NCBI GenBank assembly: GCA_020161245.1
Contig: JAIUOK010000004.1
Span: 62,001 to 126,000 of the forward strand
Direction of reading: 5' to 3'
DNA: 64,000 bases
Origin: Actinomycetota bacterium
GTDB taxonomy: Bacteria > Actinomycetota > Actinomycetes > S36-B12 > CAIYMF01
Shown here in pieces: positions 43,229-51,746 of the stretch. The notes under the pieces were generated by a model, which was not told the DNA's origin, made no database searches, and saw only the letters and a program-made list of their open reading frames with translations. Both the position numbers and the translations under genes were made by a program. Each line of letters opens with the position of its first letter. Positions within the stretch are counted from its first letter, which is position 1.

Positions 43229-44416
43229 GTGCTCGTCGTCGTCGCGCCCGGACAGGGCTCCCAGACCCCCGGCTTCCTCTCCCCCTGGCTGGAGGTGCCC
43301 GGATTCGAGGACCGCCTGCGCTGGCTGTCCACCGTCTCCGGGATCGACCTCGTCGCCCACGGCACGGACAGCGACGCCGACACCATCCGCGACACCGCCG
43401 TGGCGCAGCCGCTGCTCGTCGGCGCGGGCCTCGTGACGCTGCTGAGCCTGTTCCCCAAGCCGGGCGAGGCGTACGGCAAGGTCGGCGCCGGTGCCGGCCA
43501 CAGCGTCGGCGAGATCACCGCCGCCGTCGGCGCCGGCGTCATGACCGCCGAGCAGGCCATGGTCTTCGTCCGCGAGCGCGGTCGGGCCATGGCCGAGGCT
43601 GCGGCCGTCACGCCGACCGGCATGACCGCCGTGCTCGGCGGCGACCGCGACGAGGTCGTGGCCGCGGCCGAGAAGCAGGGCCTCACCGCAGCCAACGAGA
43701 ACGGCGCCGGCCAGATCGTCGTCGCGGGCACGCTCGAGCAGCTCGAGGCGTTCGCAGCCGAGCCCCCGGCCAAGGCGCGCCTGCGCCCGCTGCAGGTGGC
43801 CGGCGCGTTCCACACCGAGCACATGGCGCCGGCCGTCGGCCATCTCGCGTCGCTGGCCAAGAGCATCTACGTCCACGACACACGCCTGCGCCTCATCTCC
43901 AACGCCGACGGCACCGTGGTGCACAGCGGCCGCGACGTCCTCAAGCGCCTCGTGACCCAGGTGAGCTCGCCCGTCCGCTGGGACCTCTGCATGCAGACCA
44001 TGGCCGAGATCGGCGTCACCGCCCTGCTCGAGCTCACGCCCGGCGGCACCCTGACCGGCCTGGCCAAGCGCGGCCTGCCCGGCGTCGAGACGCTCGCGCT
44101 CAACACCCCCGACGACCTCCCGGCCGCCTGGGACCTCATCGAGCGCCACGCCACCGTCGCCCCGACCGCGCAGTCGCCCACCTGGCGCCTGCTCGTCTCG
44201 CCGGCCAAGGGCACCTTCCGCCTCGGCGTCGAGAGCGGCCCCGGCGACGCCCTGCGCGCCGGCGAGCCGATCGGCGCGGTGGTCAACCTCCGCGACGAGC
44301 AGCCGGTGCTCGCACCCCACGGCGGCACCGTCGTCGAGTGGCTGGTGGAGGACGGCGACCCCGTGAGCCCCGGCCAGCCGATCGTGCGCCTGCACCCCGA
44401 GGCGGCGTCCGCGTGA
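43229..44416 (+). CDS. fabD: malonyl-CoA:ACP transacylase with extra biotinyl/lipoyl-like C-terminal domain
   Basis: A 395-residue FabD. Residues 1-305 are the transacylase that moves malonyl groups from CoA to ACP: VAPGQGSQ, catalytic Ser92 in GHSVGE, AGAFHTEHM near residue 196, and GGTLTGL near the end. The unusual part is residues 317-395: after PTWRLLVSP comes a hammerhead-like segment ending QPVLAPHGGTVVEWLVEDGDPVSPGQPIVRL, the pattern of biotin carboxyl carrier or lipoyl domains. The biotinylated Lys of the AMKM loop is not there (NLRD instead). Typical FabD is about 300-320 residues. Strong GGGAGGG ribosome-binding site; GTGA overlap with fabH. Confidence 0.93.
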   Translation: MLVVVAPGQGSQTPGFLSPWLEVPGFEDRLRWLSTVSGIDLVAHGTDSDADTIRDTAVAQPLLVGAGLVTLLSLFPKPGEAYGKVGAGAGHSVGEITAAVGAGVMTAEQAMVFVRERGRAMAEAAAVTPTGMTAVLGGDRDEVVAAAEKQGLTAANENGAGQIVVAGTLEQLEAFAAEPPAKARLRPLQVAGAFHTEHMAPAVGHLASLAKSIYVHDTRLRLISNADGTVVHSGRDVLKRLVTQVSSPVRWDLCMQTMAEIGVTALLELTPGGTLTGLAKRGLPGVETLALNTPDDLPAAWDLIERHATVAPTAQSPTWRLLVSPAKGTFRLGVESGPGDALRAGEPIGAVVNLRDEQPVLAPHGGTVVEWLVEDGDPVSPGQPIVRLHPEAASA

Positions 44417-45414
44417 CCGCCCTCTCGGCGCGGCCGTTCCGCGCAGGCAGCCGCATCGTCTCCACCGGCTCGTACCGCCCCGCGCGCGTGGTGACCAACG
44501 AGGAGATCTGCACCTGGATCGAGTCGTCCGACGAGTGGATCCGCGAGCGCTCGGGGATCGTCGAGCGCCGCTGGGCAGCCGACGACGAGTCGGTCGTCGA
44601 CATGGCCGAGGCCGCGGCGCTCAAGGCCGTGGCCGCATCCGGCCTGGCTCCGTCCGACATCTCGATGGTGCTCGTGGCGACGGTGTCGCACCCCTACCAG
44701 ACGCCGTCGGCAGCGGCCGAGCTCGGCGAGCGCATCGGTGCGCACGGCGCTGCCGCCCTCGACGTCGCCGCCGCCTGCGCGGGCTTCTGCTACGCCGTGG
44801 GCCTGGCCGACACCCTGATCCGCTCCGGCGAGAGCGAGCACGTGCTCGTCGTCGGCGTCGAGAAGCTCTCGGACTTCGTGCGCAAGGACGACCGCGGCTC
44901 GTCGTTCATCTTCGCCGACGGCGCCGGCGCCGTGGTGATGAGCCCCAGCGACCGGCCCGGCGTGGGCCCCACCGTGTGGGGCGCGGATGGCGCGCAGAAG
45001 GACGCCATCACGATGACCCAGAACTGGATCGAGTACCGCGACGACCAGACCCTGGGCTTCCCCGCGCTGAAGATGCAGGGCCAGCAGGTGTTCCGCTGGG
45101 CCGTCGGCGAGATGGCCGGCGTCGCCCAGCAGGCACTCGAGGCTGCGGGCATCACCGCCGACGACCTCGTCGCGTTCGTGCCGCACCAGGCCAACAACCG
45201 CATCACCGACGCGATCGTCCGGTCGCTCAAGCTGCCCGAGCACGTCCACGTCGCGCGCGACATCGTCACCACCGGCAACACGTCGGCGGCGTCCGTGCCG
45301 CTCGCGCTCGACCGGATGCTCGAGAGCGGCGACGTCGGGCACGGCGGCTACGCACTGCTCATCGGGTTCGGCGCCGGGCTGGCCTACGCCGCCCAGGTGG
45401 TCGAGCTCCCCTGA
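44413..45414 (+). CDS. fabH: beta-ketoacyl-ACP synthase III
   Basis: A 333-residue KAS III that condenses a starter acyl-CoA with malonyl-ACP to begin fatty acid chains. Catalytic triad: Cys122 (AACAGF), His258 (PHQANNR), Asn289 (GNTSAAS). GTG start overlaps the fabD stop (GTGA), ensuring coupled translation. The motif SHPYQTPSAA takes the usual position of the TPD loop. Actinobacterial FabH often prefers branched starters; this cannot be read from the sequence. Confidence 0.96.
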   Translation: MTALSARPFRAGSRIVSTGSYRPARVVTNEEICTWIESSDEWIRERSGIVERRWAADDESVVDMAEAAALKAVAASGLAPSDISMVLVATVSHPYQTPSAAAELGERIGAHGAAALDVAAACAGFCYAVGLADTLIRSGESEHVLVVGVEKLSDFVRKDDRGSSFIFADGAGAVVMSPSDRPGVGPTVWGADGAQKDAITMTQNWIEYRDDQTLGFPALKMQGQQVFRWAVGEMAGVAQQALEAAGITADDLVAFVPHQANNRITDAIVRSLKLPEHVHVARDIVTTGNTSAASVPLALDRMLESGDVGHGGYALLIGFGAGLAYAAQVVELP

Positions 45415-45509
45415 TCCCCCGCCGCCCGCCCGCCGGGCCGCGGACGCACGACCCGCACCACCCGCTCGTCCCGTCAGTCCCGTCCAGCACCGACCCGCAG
45501 GAGTAGCAC

Positions 45510-45749
45510 GTGTCCGCAACGCTCGAGGGCCTCGCCGCCATCGTCAACGAGGTCGCCGGTACCCCCATCGACGACATCACGCCCGAGAAGTCCTTCGTCG
45601 ACGACCTGGACATCGACTCGCTGTCGATGGTCGAGGTCGTCATGGCCTGCGAGGACAAGTTCGGCGTGAGCATCCCCGACGGCGAGGTCAAGAACCTCAA
45701 GACCGTCGGCGACGCCGTCGCCTACATCGACGCGAACTCCGGCTCCTGA
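45510..45749 (+). CDS. acpP: acyl carrier protein
   Basis: A 79-residue acidic carrier of fatty acid synthesis; Ser37 in DIDSLSMVE receives the phosphopantetheine arm. GCAGGAG lies about 6 nt before the GTG. It is separated from fabH by 95 nt and from fabF by 151 nt, unlike the overlapping genes around it; a strong hairpin follows, which probably raises its message level relative to neighbours. Confidence 0.96.
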   Translation: MSATLEGLAAIVNEVAGTPIDDITPEKSFVDDLDIDSLSMVEVVMACEDKFGVSIPDGEVKNLKTVGDAVAYIDANSGS

Positions 45750-45755
45750 GCCGAC

Positions 45756-45795
45756 CGGTGCGGAGGTGCGCCGTCCCGGGCGCACCTCCGCACCG
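45756..45795 (+). terminator. intra-operon hairpin between acpP and fabF
   Basis: A perfect 15-bp stem CGGTGCGGAGGTGCG/CGCACCTCCGCACCG with a 10-nt loop. No T-tract follows, and fabF lacks an obvious promoter of its own, so it may act as a partial terminator or as a 3' stabiliser of acpP mRNA. Confidence 0.6.
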
Positions 45796-45900
45796 ACAGC
45801 GAACAGCCGGCCCCGATCGGGCCGCCGCCGCTGCACCGCACGCAGCACCATCCAGCCAGCACCCTGGTCCTGATCAGCCGCACCGCAGGAGCGAACCGTC

Positions 45901-47151
45901 ATGAGCACCGAGCGCACCGAGCAGCGCCGAGTCGTCGTCACCGGCCTGGGCGCGTCGACGCCGGTCGGCGGCGACGTCGCCTCGACCTGGGAGGGCCTGC
46001 TCGCGGGCCGCTCCGGCGTCCGCACGATCGAGGACGAGCGCTTCGCCGAGCTGCCCGTCCGCTTCGCCGGGCAGCTCGCCGTCGACCCCACCGAGGTGCT
46101 CGAGCGCCCCGAGGCGCGCAAGCTCGACCGCTCGCAGCAGGTGGCGCTCGTCGCCGCCCGCGAGGCGTGGGCCCACGCGGGCGCCCCGGAGGTCGACAAG
46201 CTGCGCCTCGGCGTCGTCGTCGCCACCGGCATCGGCGGCATCGTGTCGCTGCTCGACAACTACGACATCCTCAACACCCGCGGCTGGTCGCGCGTCTCGC
46301 CGATGTCCGTGCCGCAGCTCATGCCCAACGGCTCGGCGGCGTGGGTGGGCCTCGACCTCGGTGCCCAGGCCGGCATCCACACGCCCGTGAGCGCCTGCGC
46401 CTCCGGCGCCGAGGCCATCGGCTACGCCATGGAGATGATCCGGTCGGGCCGCGCCGACGTCGTCGTCGCCGGCGGCACCGAGGCCTGCATCCACCCCATC
46501 ACCGTCGCCGCCTTCGGCGCCATGCGTGCGCTCTCGACGCGCAACGACGAGCCCGCGCGCGCCAGCCGCCCCTACGACAAGGGCCGCGACGGCTTCGTCA
46601 TGGGCGAGGGCGCCGGCATGGTCGTCCTCGAGTCGGCCGAGTTCGCCGCCGCCCGTGGCGCGACCGTGTACGCCGAGGTCGCCAGCCAGGGCCTGTCGGC
46701 CGACGGCCACCACATCGCGCAGCCCGAGCCCGAGGGCCGCGGCGCCACGCGCGCCATCCGCTCCGCCATCGAGGCTGCAGGCGTCGCGCCGTCGGACATC
46801 ATCCACGTCAACGCGCACGCCACGTCCACGCCGCAGGGCGACGTCGCCGAGTCGCTCGCCATCCGCGCCGTTCTCGGCGACGCCACCGACGGCGTCGCGG
46901 TCAGCGGCACCAAGTCCATGACCGGCCACCTGCTCGGCGGTGCCGGCGCGGTGGAGTCCGTGGCCGCGATCCTCGCCCTGCACCACCGCATGGCGCCGCC
47001 CACGATCAACATCGAGGACCCCGACGACGAGATCCGCCTCGACGTCGTGCGCGGCGAGGCCCGTGCGCTGCGCAACGGCGACGCCGCCGTCCTCAACAAC
47101 TCGTTCGGGTTCGGCGGCCACAACGTCGCCCTCGTCTTCCGGAGCGTGTGA
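45901..47151 (+). CDS. fabF: beta-ketoacyl-ACP synthase II
   Basis: A 416-residue elongating KAS that condenses acyl-ACP with malonyl-ACP. Active-site Cys166 (SACASG), His306 (NAHATST) and His343 (MTGHLLGGAGA) are all present, and the NNSFGFGGHN glycine-rich end is intact. ATG at 45901 is preceded by GGAGCGAACCGTC. Its stop overlaps the accD start (TGATG). One KAS follows acpP here, whereas mycobacteria have two (KasA, KasB). Confidence 0.96.
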   Translation: MSTERTEQRRVVVTGLGASTPVGGDVASTWEGLLAGRSGVRTIEDERFAELPVRFAGQLAVDPTEVLERPEARKLDRSQQVALVAAREAWAHAGAPEVDKLRLGVVVATGIGGIVSLLDNYDILNTRGWSRVSPMSVPQLMPNGSAAWVGLDLGAQAGIHTPVSACASGAEAIGYAMEMIRSGRADVVVAGGTEACIHPITVAAFGAMRALSTRNDEPARASRPYDKGRDGFVMGEGAGMVVLESAEFAAARGATVYAEVASQGLSADGHHIAQPEPEGRGATRAIRSAIEAAGVAPSDIIHVNAHATSTPQGDVAESLAIRAVLGDATDGVAVSGTKSMTGHLLGGAGAVESVAAILALHHRMAPPTINIEDPDDEIRLDVVRGEARALRNGDAAVLNNSFGFGGHNVALVFRSV

Positions 47152-48584
47152 TGACCGCGACCGCCTCCCCCGCCACCGACATCGCCGTGGCCGACCTCGA
47201 CCCGCGCCACCCGCTCGTCCGCCTCGAGGCCTTCCTCGACGACGGCACGATGGAGCTCGTCTCGGCAGTCGACGACTGCGGCGTCATCGCGGCCAAGGGT
47301 TCGGCCCACGGCACGCCCGTCGTCGTCTTCTGCACCGACCCCACCGTCCAGGGCGGCGCCATGGGCATCGGCGGCTGCAAGGTCATCGTCGAGGCCTACG
47401 AGCGCGCACTTGCCGACGGCGTGCCCGTCGTCGGCCTCTGGCACTCCGGCGGCGCGCGCCTGCGCGAGGGTGTCGAGAGCCTGCAGGCCGTCGGCCTGGT
47501 CTTCGCCATCATGACCCGCGTCTCCGGCCGGATCCCGCAGATCTCGGTCGTCCTCGGCCCGGCCGCCGGCGGCGCCGCGTACGGCCCGGCGCTCACCGAC
47601 GTCGTCGTCCTCGGCCCCGAGGGCCGCGTGTTCGTCACCGGCCCCGACGTCGTCCGCTCGGTCACCGGCGAGGACGTCGACATGCTGCGCCTCGGCGGCC
47701 CCGAGCCGCACGGCCGCCGCAGCGGCGTCGTCCACGTCATCTCGGCGTCCGAGCGCGAGGCCCTCGACGACGGCGCCCGCCTCGCGGCGCTGCTCGGCTC
47801 GCACGGCTCGCTCGACGTCGACGCCGTGGCCGACGTCGACCTCGCCGCGCTCATGCCCGAGAACGTCAAGCGCGCCTACGACGTGCACCCCGTCGTCGAG
47901 GCCGTCCTCGACGAGGGCACCTCGCTCGAGCTGCACCAGCGCTGGGCGCCCAACATCGTCACCACCCTCGGCCGCATCGGCGGCCGCAGCGTCGGCGTCA
48001 TCGCCAACAACCCGCTGCGCCTCGGGGGCTGCCTCGACGCGACGAGCGCCGAGAAGGCCGCGCGCTTCGTCCGCATGTGCGACGCGTTCGGGCTGCCGCT
48101 CATCGTCGTCGTCGACGTCCCTGGCTACCTGCCGGGCGTGGGCCAGGAGTGGGACGGCGTCGTCCGCCGCGGCGCCAAGCTGCTGCACGCGTTCGCCGAG
48201 GCCGAGGTGCCCCGGGTGACGGTCGTGACCCGCAAGGCCTACGGCGGCGCCTACATCGCCATGAACGCCCGCGCCCTCGGCGCCACGAAGGTGTTCGCCT
48301 GGCCCGACGCGCAGGTCGCGGTCATGGGCGCCGTCGCGGCCGTGCGCATCCTGCACCGCCGCAAGCTGGCCGAGGTGCCCGAGGACGCGCGCACCCAGGT
48401 CGAGAACGAGCTTGCCGACGAGCACACCCGCATCGCCGGCGGCGTCGACCGCGCCGTGGCCATCGGCGTCGTCGACGAGGTCGTCTCCCCGCAGCAGACC
48501 CGCAGCGCACTGGCTCGTGCACTGTCGGACGCGCTCGCGGCCGACCCGGAGATCCGCGGGCACCACGGCAACATCCCGCTGTAG
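47151..48584 (+). CDS. accD: acyl-CoA carboxylase carboxyltransferase (AccD type)
   Basis: A 477-residue carboxyltransferase subunit of an acetyl/propionyl-CoA carboxylase, fused beta-alpha type, with oxyanion-hole glycines in GPAAGGAAYGPAL and in RKAYGGAYIAMNARALGA. With a biotin-bearing subunit encoded elsewhere it makes malonyl-CoA for the operon. Its place after the KAS gene equals accD6 in mycobacteria. TGATG overlap with fabF; GGAG lies 7 nt upstream. A strong terminator ends the operon. Confidence 0.93.
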   Translation: MTATASPATDIAVADLDPRHPLVRLEAFLDDGTMELVSAVDDCGVIAAKGSAHGTPVVVFCTDPTVQGGAMGIGGCKVIVEAYERALADGVPVVGLWHSGGARLREGVESLQAVGLVFAIMTRVSGRIPQISVVLGPAAGGAAYGPALTDVVVLGPEGRVFVTGPDVVRSVTGEDVDMLRLGGPEPHGRRSGVVHVISASEREALDDGARLAALLGSHGSLDVDAVADVDLAALMPENVKRAYDVHPVVEAVLDEGTSLELHQRWAPNIVTTLGRIGGRSVGVIANNPLRLGGCLDATSAEKAARFVRMCDAFGLPLIVVVDVPGYLPGVGQEWDGVVRRGAKLLHAFAEAEVPRVTVVTRKAYGGAYIAMNARALGATKVFAWPDAQVAVMGAVAAVRILHRRKLAEVPEDARTQVENELADEHTRIAGGVDRAVAIGVVDEVVSPQQTRSALARALSDALAADPEIRGHHGNIPL

Positions 48585-48665
48585 CGCTCGGGCAGCAGGC
48601 GCTCCTCCGCCTGCGCGATCGTGGGGCGCGGCGCTTCGGTGCTGGACCGCCGCGCCCCGCACGAC

Positions 48666-48696
48666 AGAGGACCCCCGGCCCGGCCGGGGGTCCTCT
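48666..48696 (+). terminator. terminator of the fatty acid synthesis operon
   Basis: AGAGGACCCCCGG/CCGGGGGTCCTCT stem followed by GCGTTTACT, between accD (+) and the DUF3145 gene (-). Confidence 0.8.
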
Positions 48697-48733
48697 GCGT
48701 TTACTCCCTCAGGGAGGAGGGTCTGGTGCCGTC

Positions 48734-49267
48734 CTAGACGACCTGGTGCAGCCAGCGCACCGGCGATCCCTCGCCGGCCACGCGGAAGGCCTCGAGCTCG
48801 GTGTCCCAAGGGCCGCCGAGCAGGATGTCGATCTCGTCCTCGACCGGCTCCTCGATCTCGTGGGCGCGGGCGATCGCCGCGCGCAGCCGGCCCTCGCTCA
48901 CCACGACGTCGCCGTTGGGGCCGATCTGGGCGCGGTAGACCCCCAGGGTCGGGGTCACGGAGTAGCGCTCGCCCTCCGAGGTGGCGGTGGGCTCCTCGGT
49001 CACCTCGAAGCGCAGCCGGCCCCAGCCCCGCAGCGACGAGACGATGCGCGCCGCGGTGCCGACCGGGCCCGACCACGAGAGGTCGGTGCGCACGGTGCCG
49101 GCCAGCATCGGCTGCCCCGTCCAGTGCAGGTCGACCCGGCTGCCCAGGATGTCGGCCAGGGCCCACTCCACGTGGGAGGCGAGGGCCCGGGGGCAGGAAT
49201 GCACGAAGACGACGCCGCGGGTGGTCACCCGGGCGCCGGTGGGCACGCTCGCGCCGCGCTCGGCCAT
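48734..49267 (-). CDS. DUF3145 protein
   Basis: A 177-residue conserved actinobacterial protein (DUF3145), found next to fabF in Streptomyces (SCO2391). Readable landmarks: TTRGVVFVHSCPRALASHVEWALADILG and SSLRGWGRLRFEVTEEP, with a VRWLHQVV end. No motif suggests a catalytic role. It is convergent with the fab operon across a terminator, yet constantly adjacent, so a link to fatty acid synthesis is a guess. The start is ATG at 49267 behind GAGAGAGG. Confidence 0.9.
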   Translation of the reverse strand: MAERGASVPTGARVTTRGVVFVHSCPRALASHVEWALADILGSRVDLHWTGQPMLAGTVRTDLSWSGPVGTAARIVSSLRGWGRLRFEVTEEPTATSEGERYSVTPTLGVYRAQIGPNGDVVVSEGRLRAAIARAHEIEEPVEDEIDILLGGPWDTELEAFRVAGEGSPVRWLHQVV

Positions 49268-49625
49268 GGCCGGACCTCTCTCTCGTCGAGGGACGCCTTC
49301 CCCAGCGGCCTCACGAGCCCAGGTCCTCACGGTCCACGAGCAGCGCACGCGACCGGCCGCAGCCGATCGCACTGCGGTCACGATAACCCGACGAGCACCG
49401 TCCGCACCACCAGCCACGCAGCCCCCTCGCCGGACGGACCTCCCATGGAAACGCTCCCATTCGGACGATCGGGTGGATGACGTCCCTCTCTCGGAGCATC
49501 CGGGTGAAGGATCCTCAGGTCCGGGGCCCGCCGCGGCCGATGGGTCTCGTGCAGGACGGCACCAGGGGGTGCTGTGGCACGGGGGCCGGAGCGGGATCCG
49601 GTGTGAGCACGGGGAGGGCGGGGCC
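49268..49625. promoter_or_regulatory. divergent intergenic region with a LacI-like operator
   Basis: 358 bp between DUF3145 (-) and the next gene (+). TGGAAACGCTCCCA at 49446-49459 has the CG-centred half-sites (TGGGAGCG / TGGAAACG) of LacI-family operators such as those of sugar regulators in streptomycetes. Otherwise no gene or RNA is recognised. Confidence 0.4.
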
Positions 49626-50051
49626 ATGGCCGAGTCCGAGATCTTCATGACCGAGATGTACGACGAGGGCGTCATCACCGAGGTCATCCGGCCGGCGGCG
49701 ATCGTGCCGGAGGAGTCCGCGCGCGCGATCCTCGTCGAGCTGGCCCTGCAGGACGTGCAGTACGGCGGCCTGTGGATGTCCGACCCCTCGCGCTGGGCGC
49801 TCTACGACCTGCCCTGGGCCGCCGCGGGGCAGCCCGGCAACAGCCAGCTCATCGGCACCATCCAGGTCGCCTATGGCACGCCCACGCGCTACGAGATCAC
49901 CATCTACCGAGCGACCGTCACCCGTCGTGGCACCGAGCTCGGGTGGACCGTGACCTCGCTGTGCGACAAGGCGCTCAACTACGGCCACCTCGACCTCGCC
50001 ACCTGCCCGCGCGCGTCGCTGACCGCGCCGCCCAAGCCCTTCCACTTCTAG
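49626..50051 (+). CDS. conserved hypothetical protein
   Basis: A 141-residue soluble protein without a name I can give. It begins MAESEIFMTEMYDEGVIT, has ALYDLPWAAAGQPGNSQLIGTIQVAYGTPTRYEITIYRATVTRRG and ends PKPFHF; predicted mixed strands with a Trp-rich middle (GGLWMSDPSRWALYDLPWA). A GGGGAGGGCGGGG ribosome-binding region precedes the ATG. It is a single gene closed by a terminator at 50158. The arrangement next to DUF3145 and the LacI-like site gives no clear function. Confidence 0.75.
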   Translation: MAESEIFMTEMYDEGVITEVIRPAAIVPEESARAILVELALQDVQYGGLWMSDPSRWALYDLPWAAAGQPGNSQLIGTIQVAYGTPTRYEITIYRATVTRRGTELGWTVTSLCDKALNYGHLDLATCPRASLTAPPKPFHF

Positions 50052-50157
50052 CTCCTCGACCTGCCCCGCCAGCGGCCCCGGCCTCCGGCGGGCGCCCGGA
50101 CGGCGACCCCCCGAGCCGTGCGGGCAGCGCCGGCGCCTCCCCCCTCGCGCCGGCTCG

Positions 50158-50192
50158 ACAGGCCCCGCCGCTCCCCCGCAGGCGGGGCCTGT
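50158..50192 (+). terminator. intrinsic terminator
   Basis: ACAGGCCCCGCC/GGCGGGGCCTGT 12-bp stem with an 11-nt loop after the hypothetical gene. Confidence 0.75.
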
Positions 50193-50276
50193 CCCATCTC
50201 CGGGGGACGGCGTCGTCGCAGGTCAGGGCAGGCTCACCGGCTCGCGCCGGCCTCATATGCACAGCCCCCGGGCGTT

Positions 50277-50294
50277 CACAGGTGGCTCTCAGGT
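50277..50294 (+). promoter_or_regulatory. OmpR-type direct repeat in front of the flavin electron-transfer operon
   Basis: CACAGGT at 50277-50283 and CTCAGGT at 50288-50294 form a direct repeat with an 11-bp period, as expected for a winged-helix response-regulator dimer. It lies about 20-40 bp upstream of the first gene; the operon itself encodes an OmpR-family regulator (53049), so autoregulation is likely (inference). Confidence 0.5.
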
Positions 50295-50315
50295 TCGGGC
50301 CCCAGAGTCCTGGTC

Positions 50316-51746
50316 ATGAGCAGTGCGACGCTGGCCCGCCCGGCCGCCCCCGCCTCGGCCTCGGCCGGCCGCCCCCGCCGCAACCGTGCGGCCGACGCCT
50401 GGATGGCCGTCGGTGGCCTCGGCCTCGGACTCGTGTGCGGCATCCAGCTCGTCACCAGCACCGGCACCGCCGGCCCCGGCGGGCTCATCACCGAGCTCAG
50501 CCGCTGGGCGGCCATGGTCGGCACCTACCTGTCGCTGGTCGTCATCTTCCTGATCGCGCGGGTGCCGTCGTTCGAGCGGGCCGTCGGCCTCGACCGGATG
50601 ATCTCCTGGCACCGCAAGCTGGGGCCGCTGGCGCTGCTGCTCGTCGCCGCGCACGTCGTGCTCGTGACGCTCGGGTACGCCGCCACCTCGGCGTCGTCGT
50701 ACCTGGGCCAGACCTGGTCGTTCGTCACCGAGTACCCGTGGCTGCTGCCGGCGCTCGCCGGGTTCCTGCTCATGCTCGTCGCGGGCATCTCCTCGTGGCG
50801 CGTGGCCCGCCGTCGGATGAAGTACGAGACCTGGTGGGTCACCCACCTGTACTTCTACGTCGCGATCGCACTTGCCTACCTCCACCAGATCCAGCTCGGC
50901 CAGCCGTTCGCCACCCACGAGTGGGCCACCCGGATCTGGATCGCCCTGTACGTCATCACCTTCGGCCCGCTGCTCGTCTTCCGCGTGGCGGCCCCGATCG
51001 TGAAGAGCCTCCGCCACAACCTCACGGTGCACGCCGTCCAGCGCGAGAGCGCCGACACCATCAGCATCTGGATCAGCGGCCGCAACCTGCCGGCGCTGCA
51101 GGCCAAGGGCGGCCAGTTCTTCGGCTGGCGGTTCATGACGCGCACCGACTGGTGGCAGTCGCACCCGTACTCGCTGTCGGCCGCCCCCGACAAGCGCTAC
51201 CTGCGCATCACGGTGAAGGACCTCGGCGACCAGAGCCGTGCGCTCGCCGCCCTGCGCCCCGGCACCCGGGTGATCGCCGAGGGGCCGTACGGCACCTTCA
51301 CGGCCGACAACCGCCGCACCGACCGGGTCGTCCTCATCGGCGGCGGAGTGGGCATCACGCCCATCCGCGCGGTGCTCGACGATATCCCGAAGCACGTCAA
51401 GGTCGAGATCCTCTTCCGCGCCTCCCGGCCCGAGGGCCTGGTGCTGCGCCAGGAGCTCGAGGCGATCGCGCGCAGCCGCGACGGCATCCGTCTGCGCTAC
51501 CTCGTCGGCAGCCGCCGCGAGTACCCCATCAACGCCCGCACGCTCACCCACCTCGTGCCGGACTTCGCCCAGGGCGACGTCTACACCTGCGGCCCGGAGG
51601 AGCTCATCGCCTCGGTCCGCGAGGCGGCCCGCGTGCTCGGGATGCCCGAGGACCGCGTCCACGACGACTCGTTCTCGTTCCACTCGCCCGACTACTACTC
51701 GTTCGAGACCGCTGTCTCGTCGAGCTCGAAGGGAGCCTCGCGATGA
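50316..51746 (+). CDS. membrane ferric reductase-like flavohaemoprotein (FNR superfamily)
   Basis: A 476-residue protein with about six transmembrane helices in the N-terminal 240 residues carrying haem-ligand-type histidines (SWHRKLG, AAHVVLV, THLYFYVAIALAYLHQ), as in ferric reductase/NOX-like proteins. The C-terminal half is an FNR module: HPYSLSAAP binds FAD, GGGVGITP binds NAD(P)H, and YTCGPEEL closes it. It should pass electrons from cytoplasmic NAD(P)H across the membrane. ATG at 50316; ATGA overlap with the FMN-binding protein gene, its likely electron acceptor. Confidence 0.9.
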   Translation: MSSATLARPAAPASASAGRPRRNRAADAWMAVGGLGLGLVCGIQLVTSTGTAGPGGLITELSRWAAMVGTYLSLVVIFLIARVPSFERAVGLDRMISWHRKLGPLALLLVAAHVVLVTLGYAATSASSYLGQTWSFVTEYPWLLPALAGFLLMLVAGISSWRVARRRMKYETWWVTHLYFYVAIALAYLHQIQLGQPFATHEWATRIWIALYVITFGPLLVFRVAAPIVKSLRHNLTVHAVQRESADTISIWISGRNLPALQAKGGQFFGWRFMTRTDWWQSHPYSLSAAPDKRYLRITVKDLGDQSRALAALRPGTRVIAEGPYGTFTADNRRTDRVVLIGGGVGITPIRAVLDDIPKHVKVEILFRASRPEGLVLRQELEAIARSRDGIRLRYLVGSRREYPINARTLTHLVPDFAQGDVYTCGPEELIASVREAARVLGMPEDRVHDDSFSFHSPDYYSFETAVSSSSKGASR

